In this document: piece by piece, positions 8,933-17,579 of the stretch
Position numbering within the stretch: the stretch's first letter is position 1
Layout of the letters: each line of letters begins with the position of its first letter
Source of the DNA: Lachnospiraceae bacterium
GTDB taxonomy: Bacteria; Bacillota; Clostridia; Lachnospirales; Lachnospiraceae
Reading direction: 5' to 3'
Length of the DNA stretch: 64,000 bases
Assembly: GCA_022652545.1 (NCBI GenBank)
Contig: JALCRM010000001.1
Location: 186,001 to 250,000, forward strand
Notes under the pieces: model-generated
Seen by the model: only the letters and a program-made list of their open reading frames with translations
Databases searched by the model: none
What the model was told of the DNA's origin: nothing
Program-made: the position numbers and the translations under genes

Positions 8933-8960
8933 GGAGAACCGTTGGTTCTCCTCATGGAGG
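8933..8960 (+). promoter_or_regulatory. 5'-leader hairpin with overlapping anti-SD/SD pairing, copy 2
   Basis: GGAGAACC-GTT-GGTTCTCC (8933-8951) followed by TCAT-GGAGG before ATG 8966; perfect 8-bp stem with one compensatory pair change relative to copy 1. Confidence 0.55.
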
Positions 8961-8965
8961 GATAT

Positions 8966-9403
8966 ATGGAGATCGGTGCAGGGTCGCCTGACAATTCGGA
9001 TTTTAAATATGAGATGAACGATCTTACTGTGTTGTATTACGGTGCCCGTTTTACCTACGGTGAGATCCTGGAAGACAAGGCCACGAACTTTAAGCTCAAA
9101 CATATTCTTTCCGACTATGTCCTGAAGGAAGTGACACCGGACACCACGCTGGAAAGCCATTTTTACTACATGCAGAAAGGATCGGCTTCCTTTCAGCTCT
9201 ATGAGCAGCTGAAGACGAAAGTGCGCATCAGCGAGCCCTGCGAGAGAAAGAAACTGTTCGGCGGGACCGAACAGGTATTCCGGGAACGCATCTGTACGCT
9301 GGAGGAACTGACGTCTGTGCCGCCGGAGGAAAAAGAGCGCAGGGGCATACTGGTCCGGGAGATACAGATCAGCAAACTGGCACTGATGGCCTTCACGCTC
9401 TGA
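8966..9403 (+). CDS. Conserved-looking protein of unknown function (DUF3786-like not excluded)
   Basis: Open frame, SD GGAGG 5 nt before ATG 8966: MEIGAGSPDNSDFKYEMNDLTVLYYGARFTYGEILEDKATNFKLKHIL... Confidence 0.6.
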   Translation: MEIGAGSPDNSDFKYEMNDLTVLYYGARFTYGEILEDKATNFKLKHILSDYVLKEVTPDTTLESHFYYMQKGSASFQLYEQLKTKVRISEPCERKKLFGGTEQVFRERICTLEELTSVPPEEKERRGILVREIQISKLALMAFTL

Positions 9404-9591
9404 GAAATTCTCAGGGCATTTTCTGTATGCTGCCGCGGATCGCTGCGGCTTTCGGCTGCACAGGTTGTTTTTACGGCAGGCTCATATTATACTGAAATCC
9501 GGTTCGGAAAATCTTTCCGCTCCCGCGCTTCTGCGGTCCTTCCGCAGCGCGGGCACGGCCTTTGTTCTGATCTGCGGCACATCTTATTTTG

Positions 9592-9620
9592 TTGACAAAG
9601 AGCAGCGTTTGTTCTATGAT
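9592..9620 (+). promoter_or_regulatory. sigma-A promoter of recA (TTGACA-N17-TATGAT)
   Basis: TTGACA 9592-9597, 17-nt spacer, TATGAT 9615-9620. Confidence 0.85.
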
Positions 9621-9633
9621 TTCACTCAGGAAT

Positions 9634-9647
9634 CGAACAAATGTTCT
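9634..9647 (+). promoter_or_regulatory. LexA (SOS) box
   Basis: CGAACAAATGTTCT closely matches the Gram-positive LexA consensus CGAACrnryGTTCg; immediately downstream of the recA -10. Confidence 0.85.
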
Positions 9648-9684
9648 GCATCGACACGGTCATTCCCACAAGGAGAAAAACAAT

Positions 9685-10773
9685 ATGAGCAATCTGGACC
9701 ATGATGAAAAACTCAAAGCACTTGACGCTGCAGTCATGCAGATCGAAAAGCAGTACGGCAAAGGTTCCATAATGAAACTCGGCGATCCTTCCACGCAGAT
9801 GAACGTCGAAACGATCCCTACCGGTTCCCTGAGCCTGGATATTGCACTGGGGCTCGGCGGCATACCGAAGGGCCGTGTTGTGGAGATCTACGGACCCGAG
9901 TCTTCGGGCAAAACGACACTGTCGCTGCATATGATCGCCGAAGTGCAGAAGAGAGGCGGCATTGCGGGCTTTATAGATGCGGAACACGCACTGGATCCCG
10001 TATATGCCAAAAACATCGGCGTGGATATAGACAATCTGTACATTTCCCAGCCGGACAGCGGCGAGCAGGCACTTGAGATCACGGAGACCATGGTACGCTC
10101 CGGTGCCATCGACATCGTCGTCATCGACTCGGTCGCGGCACTTGTGCCAAAGGCGGAGATCGACGGGGAGATGGGCGATTCCCACGTCGGCTTGCAGGCC
10201 AGGCTGATGTCGCAGGCCCTTCGGAAACTCACCGCCGTCATCAGCAAATCGAACTGTACGGTGATCTTTATCAACCAGCTTCGTGAAAAAGTCGGCATTC
10301 TGTTCGGAAACCCCGAGACAACGACCGGCGGACGTGCACTGAAATTCTATTCTTCCGTAAGGCTGGATGTGCGCAGGATCGAGTCCATCAAACAGAGCGG
10401 AGAAGTCATCGGAAACCGCACGCGTGTAAAGGTCGTGAAGAACAAGATCGCGCCGCCCTTCAAAGAGGCGGAATTTGACATCATGTTCGGCAAGGGCATT
10501 TCCTACACCGGGGATGTACTGGATCTTGCAGCTAATCTTGACATCATCAATAAGAGCGGTGCGTGGTACACCTGCGGCGGGGAGAAGATCGGGCAGGGCC
10601 GTGAGAACGCCAGGCAGTATATGGAAGAGCACCCGGAATTTACTGCAGAGATCGATGCAAAGGTGCGGGAGCACTATGGCCTTGCACCGGCAGCAGAGCC
10701 GGTACAGCCGGCAGCTGCAGCGGATGCTTCCGCAGCGAAGCCAGACAAAAAGGCAGACAAAGCCAAAAACTGA
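9685..10773 (+). CDS. recA: Recombinase RecA
   Basis: [101 protein letters not shown]. Confidence 0.98.
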   Translation: MSNLDHDEKLKALDAAVMQIEKQYGKGSIMKLGDPSTQMNVETIPTGSLSLDIALGLGGIPKGRVVEIYGPESSGKTTLSLHMIAEVQKRGGIAGFIDAEHALDPVYAKNIGVDIDNLYISQPDSGEQALEITETMVRSGAIDIVVIDSVAALVPKAEIDGEMGDSHVGLQARLMSQALRKLTAVISKSNCTVIFINQLREKVGILFGNPETTTGGRALKFYSSVRLDVRRIESIKQSGEVIGNRTRVKVVKNKIAPPFKEAEFDIMFGKGISYTGDVLDLAANLDIINKSGAWYTCGGEKIGQGRENARQYMEEHPEFTAEIDAKVREHYGLAPAAEPVQPAAAADASAAKPDKKADKAKN

Positions 10774-10805
10774 TCCATGCCGGGAAAAGACATAGTCGTG
10801 AATGC

Positions 10806-10840
10806 AGGCACCAGACTCCGTTTGAGGGGGCCTGGCGCCT
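10806..10840 (+). terminator. Imperfect hairpin between recA and recX (possible attenuator; no clear U-tract)
   Basis: AGGCACCAG (10806-10814) pairs with CTGGCGCCT (10832-10840) with one mismatch. Confidence 0.35.
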
Positions 10841-10875
10841 GTATTACTGTCTGTCGGGGGAAGGAAAAGGGGAAA

Positions 10876-11409
10876 ATGAATCTGAAGGAAAGGATAGACT
10901 CCGCTGCAGATCCGGGAGAACTCAGGAAACTTGCCCTGTACAAATGCGGGGAACTGCTCAAGGGACAGGACTATACGGAACAGAGGTTGCTGCGGAAGCT
11001 GACGGAGAGCGGTTTTCCCGAAGATACGGCCAGAGAGGCAGTCAGTGCCATGGCCGAGGCACACTATATAGACGACCGCAGGTACAGTGAAAACTACGTA
11101 GCCCTGCATCTTCGGGACCGCAGCAGAAAGCGCATCGAACAGGAACTGTATGAAAGGGGCATAGCGGAGGACCTGATCGAAGCAGCGTTCCGGCATGCGG
11201 AATGCGGGGATACCGGAAAAGAAGGAGAAAGCGGAGAAGAGAGCGGCAGTATCGCCGGTATGGAATACCGGCAGATCAGGCGTCTTCTGGATAAGCGGGG
11301 GTTCGATCCCCGTACGGCAACGTGGGAGGAAAGGCAGAAGATCATGGCCTCCCTGTACAGGAAGGGATACCCGCAGGACCTCATCCGCAGGGCGATGGAA
11401 CCGCAGTAA
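10876..11409 (+). CDS. recX: RecX family regulatory protein
   Basis: LALYKCGELLKGQDYTEQRLLRKLTESGFPEDTAREAVSAMAEAHYIDDRRYSENYVALHLRDRSRKRIEQELYERGI; directly downstream of recA. Confidence 0.85.
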   Translation: MNLKERIDSAADPGELRKLALYKCGELLKGQDYTEQRLLRKLTESGFPEDTAREAVSAMAEAHYIDDRRYSENYVALHLRDRSRKRIEQELYERGIAEDLIEAAFRHAECGDTGKEGESGEESGSIAGMEYRQIRRLLDKRGFDPRTATWEERQKIMASLYRKGYPQDLIRRAMEPQ

Positions 11410-11449
11410 ACTGGTGCTGATAACGGCTTTTCATGTTAATATGTAAAAC

Positions 11450-12745
11450 ATGAGACTGCGCAGGTTCCTGCTGTGGAATAAAAATATAACGCGCAATGCG
11501 ACGATCTGGAATTTCGCAGGGAATGTGATCCTGTCGTGCCAGTCGGTATTGATGCTTATGATACTGACACGCACGGCAGGCCTTGCTGCATCCGGCATTT
11601 TTACGATCGCCTACGCGGATGCCAATCTCTTTCTGAATATAGGTAAATTCGGCATGCGGACGTACCAGGTCTCGGATGTCGACCGACGGTTCTCCTTCCG
11701 GGATTACATTGCTTCCCGCAGGGTGACGACTGTCCTCATGATGGCCGTGGCTCTGATCTATGTGTTCTGGGCGTCTTTTGCAAATGATTATCCGGCGGAA
11801 AAGACGTCCATCATCATCTGGATGCTTATTTTCAAGGCCCCGGATGCGATCGAGGACGTTTTTTACGGAGAGTACCAGAGAAGAAACCGCCTGGATGTGG
11901 CAGCGAGGTGCATGACAGTGCGGCTTGCCGTTACCACGCTGGTGTTCGGCCTTGCGATCTTCCTGACCAGAGATCTTCTGCAGTCGCTGATCTGTTCCAG
12001 CGCTGTCACCTATGTTCTGCTGTTTCTGCTGCTCTTTATTACCGCGGCTCCTTTTTCGGCACAGAGCAGGCAGAAGTCCGGAACAGGAAACTATAATACC
12101 CTGCTGAAGGAATGCTTTCCCCTGTTTGCGGGAGCTTTTCTTTCCCTCTATATCTGTTTTGCCCCGCGCTATGCGATCGATGCCACACTTTCCGACGATC
12201 TGCAGGCATACTACGGATTCATTTCGATGCCCACATTTGTGATCGGGCTCCTGAACAGCGCTGTTTACAGTCCCTTTCTTTACCGGCTGTCCTGCCAGTG
12301 GAACGACGGCAGGATCGCAAGATTCAGAAAACATATCCTGATGCAGGTGGGGTGTGCCGCTGCGATCACGGCGGTATGTATGGCGGGTGCCTGGTTTATC
12401 GGCGTACCGGTCCTTTCCTGGATCTATGCTTCTGACATTTCCCGGTACAGGCGGGAAATGATGATCCTTCTGCTCGGCGGCGGATTCCTCGGCATTTCCG
12501 ATTTCCTGTGTGCTGTTCTTGTTATCATGCGGAGAATGAGCGCGGTGCTTACCGGATATACGCTGGTAGCCGTACCTGCGTTGCTCTGCACCAATGTGAT
12601 CGTCAGAAAATTCGGGCTTACGGGAGCTTCTTATACGTATCTTGTTCTTATGGCGGCAGTCTGCCTGTGCTTTACGGTGACTCTGCTGTGGGGCATGGAA
12701 GAAAGAATGCGGTCCGGGACTGCTGCGGGAAGGCGCAGGGGTTGA
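11450..12745 (+). CDS. Wzx-like polysaccharide flippase (multi-TM)
   Basis: Multiple predicted TM segments; N-term NKNITRNATIWNFAGNVILSCQSVLMLMILTRTAGLAASGIFTIAYADANLFLNIGKFGMRTYQVSD resembles Wzx/MATE-like exporters. Confidence 0.7.
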   Translation: MRLRRFLLWNKNITRNATIWNFAGNVILSCQSVLMLMILTRTAGLAASGIFTIAYADANLFLNIGKFGMRTYQVSDVDRRFSFRDYIASRRVTTVLMMAVALIYVFWASFANDYPAEKTSIIIWMLIFKAPDAIEDVFYGEYQRRNRLDVAARCMTVRLAVTTLVFGLAIFLTRDLLQSLICSSAVTYVLLFLLLFITAAPFSAQSRQKSGTGNYNTLLKECFPLFAGAFLSLYICFAPRYAIDATLSDDLQAYYGFISMPTFVIGLLNSAVYSPFLYRLSCQWNDGRIARFRKHILMQVGCAAAITAVCMAGAWFIGVPVLSWIYASDISRYRREMMILLLGGGFLGISDFLCAVLVIMRRMSAVLTGYTLVAVPALLCTNVIVRKFGLTGASYTYLVLMAAVCLCFTVTLLWGMEERMRSGTAAGRRRG

Positions 12746-12918
12746 ATGTACTGCAGATGCCGCGGGCTGCAGCTCTTTCACGGAAAAATCCCTGCCGGAC
12801 TGTGAAAAGTATTATGATGTCTTTACGGATACAGCCGTACTGCCGGGTATTCTGACAGCAGCCGCGTTTCAGAACAGCAGTGCGGACCGGTATATCGGCA
12901 AAAGGAGCAAGGGACAGT

Positions 12919-13863
12919 ATGAATACGATCATGTTCGGGGCGGCAGGATTTATCGGCACAAATCTGGCGCTGCGCCTCGCAGACAGGGACGACGTAAAGC
13001 TTACGCTCGTCGACGCAGACAGGAGCTACTTCTGCCGGGACCTTACAGAGAAGGGAAGCAGGATCACTTTTCTGGAGGGAGACTTCCGGCCGGATACGGA
13101 TTTTGACACTTTTCTGCAGGGACAGGACGTCGTGTTTCACCTGGTCAGCTCCACCTCACCGTCCACGGCCAACAGGGCGATTGCGGATGAACTTACGGCC
13201 AATGTCATTTCGACAGCCGGCATGCTGGATGCCTGTGTGCGCTGCGGGGTGAAGAAAGTGATCTTTTTCTCATCCGGGGGGACAGTGTACGGCAAGGATG
13301 CGCCGTGTCCGATCCGGGAAGACACTCCCACGTACCCGATCTCTTCCTACGGGATCCAGAAAGAGTCGATCGAGAAACTGCTGTATCTGTACAGATATCT
13401 GCACGGACTGGATTACAGAGTGATCCGGCTGGCAAATCCCTACGGCCCTTACCAGAGGCCGAACGGTGTGCTGGGCGTGGTGACAACTTTTGTCTATAAG
13501 GCACTGAAACAGGAAAAGATCACCGTCTACGGGGACGGGTCGGTCGTCAGGGATTTTATCTACATCGACGACGCAGTGCGCGGCGTACTCAATATCGCGG
13601 GGGAGCGGGGACGGTATGACACCTATAATCTCGGCTCCGGGTACGGTACGAGCGTGCGGGAAGTCCTCGAAACAATAGAAAGGGTACTGGGCCTGCCGCT
13701 GCAGGTGGAGTATACGGAAGCCAGGAACGCGGATGTGCCGGTCAATGTCCTCGACACCTCGCGTTACGTGAGTACCTTCGGTGCCTTGAATCCGGTTTCC
13801 CTGGAAGAAGGCATCAGGAAGACGGCCGAATTCCTGAAGCGCGAATACAGGATCGAAGAGTAG
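12919..13863 (+). CDS. NAD-dependent epimerase/dehydratase (extended SDR, GalE-like)
   Basis: [20 protein letters not shown] (GxxGxxG); [15 protein letters not shown] (YxxxK); [13 protein letters not shown]. Confidence 0.88.
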   Translation: MNTIMFGAAGFIGTNLALRLADRDDVKLTLVDADRSYFCRDLTEKGSRITFLEGDFRPDTDFDTFLQGQDVVFHLVSSTSPSTANRAIADELTANVISTAGMLDACVRCGVKKVIFFSSGGTVYGKDAPCPIREDTPTYPISSYGIQKESIEKLLYLYRYLHGLDYRVIRLANPYGPYQRPNGVLGVVTTFVYKALKQEKITVYGDGSVVRDFIYIDDAVRGVLNIAGERGRYDTYNLGSGYGTSVREVLETIERVLGLPLQVEYTEARNADVPVNVLDTSRYVSTFGALNPVSLEEGIRKTAEFLKREYRIEE

Positions 13864-13904
13864 AGGCAGCGGTGCCAGATGTTCATTACGGAGGAGTTTG
13901 CTTT

Positions 13905-15137
13905 ATGAAGATAGCAGTTGCAGGAACCGGGTACGTGGGATTGTCGCTGGCGGTGTTGCTTTCGCAGCACAACGAGGTGACTGCGGTGGATATCATTCCC
14001 GAAAAGGTCGATATGATCAATGAAGGAAGATCGCCGATCCATGACGAATACATTGAGAAGTACCTGGCTGAAAAGAAGCTGGACCTGAAGGCAACGACGG
14101 ACGGGGAAGCCGCATACCGCGACGCGGAATACATCATTGTGGCTACGCCTACGAATTACGATGCGAAGAAAAACTTCTTTGATACATCGGCTGTCGAGGC
14201 AGTGATAGCCCTGGTGACGAAGGTCAATCCCCGGGCATATATTGTGATCAAATCCACCATACCGGTCGGATACACGGACAAGATCCGCAAGGCGGCCGGA
14301 AACGAAAACATTCTCTTCAGTCCGGAATTCCTGCGGGAGAGCAAGGCTCTGTACGACAACCTGTATCCGTCCCGCATCATAGTGGGAACGGATCCCGCGG
14401 ACAGCAGGCTCCTGAAAGCGGCGCAGACCTTTGCCGGACTGCTGCAGGAAGGCGCGATCAAGGAGAACATTTCCACACTCTTCATGGGCTTCACCGAAGC
14501 GGAAGCTGTCAAACTGTTTGCCAACACCTATCTGGCACTGCGGATCAGCTATTTCAATGAGCTGGATACTTATGCCGAAATTAAGGGGCTGGATACGCAG
14601 ATGATCATCAAAGGTGTCTGCCTGGATCCACGCATCGGCGACCAGTACAACAACCCTTCCTTCGGCTATGGTGGGTATTGCCTTCCCAAGGATACGAAAC
14701 AGCTGCTTGCCAATTATTCGGATGTGCCGGAGAACCTGATCCAGGCCATTGTGGACAGCAACAGCACGAGAAAGGATTTCATAGCTGACCGCGTACTGGC
14801 AAAGGCCGGGTATTTCACGGATTCAGGGAGCATGGACGAAGGCCGTGAAAAAACCTGCAGGATCGGTGTGTACAGACTGACCATGAAGACCAATTCCGAC
14901 AATTTCCGTCAAAGCTCGATCCAGGGCGTCATGAAAAGGATCAAGGCCAAGGGCGTGAGCGTGATCATCTATGAGCCGACGCTGGAAGACGGCACCACAT
15001 TCTTCGGAAGTCCGGTCGTGAACGACCTTGCGCGTTTTAAGGAAGAGAGCCAGGCGATCATTGCCAACCGGTACGATGCCTGTCTCGATGATGTAAGGGA
15101 TAAGGTGTACACCCGGGATATGTTCGGAAGAGACTGA
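13905..15137 (+). CDS. ugd: UDP-glucose/nucleotide-sugar 6-dehydrogenase
   Basis: [41 protein letters not shown]-type motif ([17 protein letters not shown]). Confidence 0.93.
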   Translation: MKIAVAGTGYVGLSLAVLLSQHNEVTAVDIIPEKVDMINEGRSPIHDEYIEKYLAEKKLDLKATTDGEAAYRDAEYIIVATPTNYDAKKNFFDTSAVEAVIALVTKVNPRAYIVIKSTIPVGYTDKIRKAAGNENILFSPEFLRESKALYDNLYPSRIIVGTDPADSRLLKAAQTFAGLLQEGAIKENISTLFMGFTEAEAVKLFANTYLALRISYFNELDTYAEIKGLDTQMIIKGVCLDPRIGDQYNNPSFGYGGYCLPKDTKQLLANYSDVPENLIQAIVDSNSTRKDFIADRVLAKAGYFTDSGSMDEGREKTCRIGVYRLTMKTNSDNFRQSSIQGVMKRIKAKGVSVIIYEPTLEDGTTFFGSPVVNDLARFKEESQAIIANRYDACLDDVRDKVYTRDMFGRD

Positions 15138-15139
15138 GT

Positions 15140-16456
15140 ATGGAAAAGAAAAAGCTCTATCTGCTGACAACGGCATTTCCTTACGGTACGGGAGAAAAAA
15201 CATTTATAGGCCCGGAACTTCCGCATTTGCAGGAAAACTTCCGGGTCACGATCATTTCCGGCGCCACGGAGCGGGATCTGAACGACAAGGCGGACAGGAC
15301 CGGACTGGATCCTGAGATCTCCCTTTTTCACATAGATACCGTCGTCACGCGTCTTCCAGATAAATTATGGGGCGGACTGCGCGCGGCTTTCAGTCCTGTT
15401 TTTCTCGAGGAAGCATTCCATATCATCCGCTCCGGAAAACAGGTGGGCGGGCGTCTGCACTGGGCGCTGGCCTATCTGACAGCGGCCTTCCGGTTCCGGG
15501 ACGGCGTCCTTTCCGCAGGTATTGCGGACGGCAGTGAAGACAGCATATGCTATTCTTACTGGTACGATCTGCACATGCTGGGGATGCTTCTTTCCCGCAG
15601 GCGGTTTCCCCGTATGAAATTCGTTACACGTGCACACGGCGCCGATCTGTATAATGAACGCGCGGAGTACTCCTGGCAGCCTTTCCGCTCTTTCATGGAC
15701 AGACATCTGGACCGCGTTTTCTTTATTTCGGAAGCAGGGCGCAGATACTACATCGATCATTTCACGCACCGCGAAGATCCCCTGCGTTACCGGGTCTGCC
15801 GACTGGGACTTCCGGAGTTCGGAAAAACTGCACCGTCGGGCACGGCACCTTCGGGCGGGACAGAAGCGGAGACGGACAGCCGCAGGAAGAACTCTTTTCT
15901 GCTTGTCAGCTGTTCCACACTGCTTCCCCTGAAGCGCGTGCAGCTCATCGTGGAAGGCCTGGCGCTGCTCCCTCCGGAGCTTTGTATCCGCTGGGTGCAT
16001 TTCGGGGGAGGGCCTGAGGAGGAAGCGCTGCGCAGGCTGGCTGCGGACAGACTCGGCAGCCACAGGAATATAACCTGTACATTTACAGGCGCTGTCCCGA
16101 ATCGTTCCGTAACGGATTTTTACGGAACGGAGCGGCCGGACTGCTTCATTACGACCTCATCCACGGAAGGTATACCTGTTTCCGTGATGGAGGCGGAAGC
16201 TTTTTCCATGTGTGTGATTGCCACGGATGTCGGCGGCATGCGGGAAGCAGTAGACGGGAATGGCATACTGCTGCCTTCCGATCCGTCGCCGGAAGAAGTG
16301 GCGGCAGGAATCGCTGCATTGTACGGCAGGTCCCCTGACGAACGCAGGAAAATGGGAGAGCGGTCGCTTTGCCTGCGGCGGGAAAGATTTGACGCTGCCG
16401 CCAATGCCGCCGCGTTCACGGCGGAACTGCTGGCGCTGGGGCAGAAGGAAAACTGA
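15140..16456 (+). CDS. GT4-like glycosyltransferase
   Basis: LLVSCSTLLPLKRVQLIVEGLALLP...VHFGGGPEEEALRRLA...FITTSSTEGIPVSVMEAEAF. Confidence 0.85.
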   Translation: MEKKKLYLLTTAFPYGTGEKTFIGPELPHLQENFRVTIISGATERDLNDKADRTGLDPEISLFHIDTVVTRLPDKLWGGLRAAFSPVFLEEAFHIIRSGKQVGGRLHWALAYLTAAFRFRDGVLSAGIADGSEDSICYSYWYDLHMLGMLLSRRRFPRMKFVTRAHGADLYNERAEYSWQPFRSFMDRHLDRVFFISEAGRRYYIDHFTHREDPLRYRVCRLGLPEFGKTAPSGTAPSGGTEAETDSRRKNSFLLVSCSTLLPLKRVQLIVEGLALLPPELCIRWVHFGGGPEEEALRRLAADRLGSHRNITCTFTGAVPNRSVTDFYGTERPDCFITTSSTEGIPVSVMEAEAFSMCVIATDVGGMREAVDGNGILLPSDPSPEEVAAGIAALYGRSPDERRKMGERSLCLRRERFDAAANAAAFTAELLALGQKEN

Positions 16457-16487
16457 GATCCAGAACAGGTGTGCGGAGCTGAGGCGG

Positions 16488-17564
16488 ATGTCCGGACTGA
16501 TAAGTGTTATAATACCCATTTACAATGCAGAAAAAACACTGGGAGAATGCCTGGACAGTATCCGGGCGCAGGACTTCACGGATATGGAAGTCATCCTTGT
16601 GGACGACGGATCCACAGACGGGTCCGCGGCTCTGTGCGACCGCTGTGCGTGCGAAGATGTGCGTTTTAAGGTGCTGCACAAGCAGAACGGCGGTCTGGTC
16701 AGTGCGAGGAAGGCCGGTATCGCCGCAGCACACGGCGCATACACTGCTTTTGCGGACGCCGACGACTGTCTGTGTCCGGACCGAATCTCTTCGCTCTTCG
16801 AAGCGGCAGGCGGCAGTGCCGATATGGTGCTTGCGGGCTATACGGGATACAGGGAAGGACAGAAGGACGTACCGGACGCGGCCGTTGTGAATGAGGCGGC
16901 TGACGGCAGGTTCGGAAGGGCGGAGATCGAAAGTCTCATACTTCCGTGCATGCTTTGCACGGGACGCGTTTTTCAGCCCGGCGTCATCGCTTCCGTGTGG
17001 ACAAAGCTGTTCCGGACGGAGCTGCTGCGCAGGGCCCTTGCTTCCGCTGACGAAGCCGTGACGATAGGAGAAGACGCTGTCCTTACATACAGGTGTCTCC
17101 TGGAGGCAGATGAGGTCGTGGTGCGGAACGACCTTACGGGTTACCGCTACCGTATCGTACAGACGTCCATGACGCATCACGGAGACCGGCGCTATGCTTT
17201 CCACATGGCGCATCTGTTCCGGAACCTGGAAGATACGCTTTCAGAGGGCCTTGCCTCGCACCCGCAGACAGCGGATGCCATACGCGGAAAAACAGAAGCG
17301 CAGATCCTGCAGTATGAGCTTCATAAGCTTCTGCAGGGCAGTGTTGCGAATGCCGATGCGCTGAGCGGCGGAAACAGATGGCGTACGCTGCGGGAGGTTG
17401 TCCGCTTTTTCGGCGGACTGGGCTCGGATCCGCAGCAGTCTGCCGTCCTTAGGAAAGCCGCTGCCAGGAAAGAACTGTTTGAGGAATGGCAGTCGAAAGC
17501 GGTCGCAGCCCTTGTCGCGCGAAAGACTTTGTCTGCAGCCATTATTGCGATCAGGAAAAAATAA
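16488..17564 (+). CDS. GT2 family glycosyltransferase
   Basis: MSGLISVIIPIYNAEKTLGECLDSIRAQDFTDMEVILVDDGSTDGS...ADADD. Confidence 0.9.
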   Translation: MSGLISVIIPIYNAEKTLGECLDSIRAQDFTDMEVILVDDGSTDGSAALCDRCACEDVRFKVLHKQNGGLVSARKAGIAAAHGAYTAFADADDCLCPDRISSLFEAAGGSADMVLAGYTGYREGQKDVPDAAVVNEAADGRFGRAEIESLILPCMLCTGRVFQPGVIASVWTKLFRTELLRRALASADEAVTIGEDAVLTYRCLLEADEVVVRNDLTGYRYRIVQTSMTHHGDRRYAFHMAHLFRNLEDTLSEGLASHPQTADAIRGKTEAQILQYELHKLLQGSVANADALSGGNRWRTLREVVRFFGGLGSDPQQSAVLRKAAARKELFEEWQSKAVAALVARKTLSAAIIAIRKK

Positions 17565-17579
17565 CGGAGAAGATTTCCC

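Noticed and set aside
9400-9414. CTGAGAAATTCTCAG palindrome after the unknown gene, considered as a terminator
   Set aside because: Only a 7-bp stem with a 1-nt loop, and no U-tract follows; too weak to call.
11300-11325. tRNA T-arm-like string GCGGGGGTTCGATCCCCGTACGGC
   Set aside because: Inside recX (encodes KRGFDPRTATWEE) and lacks upstream D- and anticodon-arm partners; coincidental.
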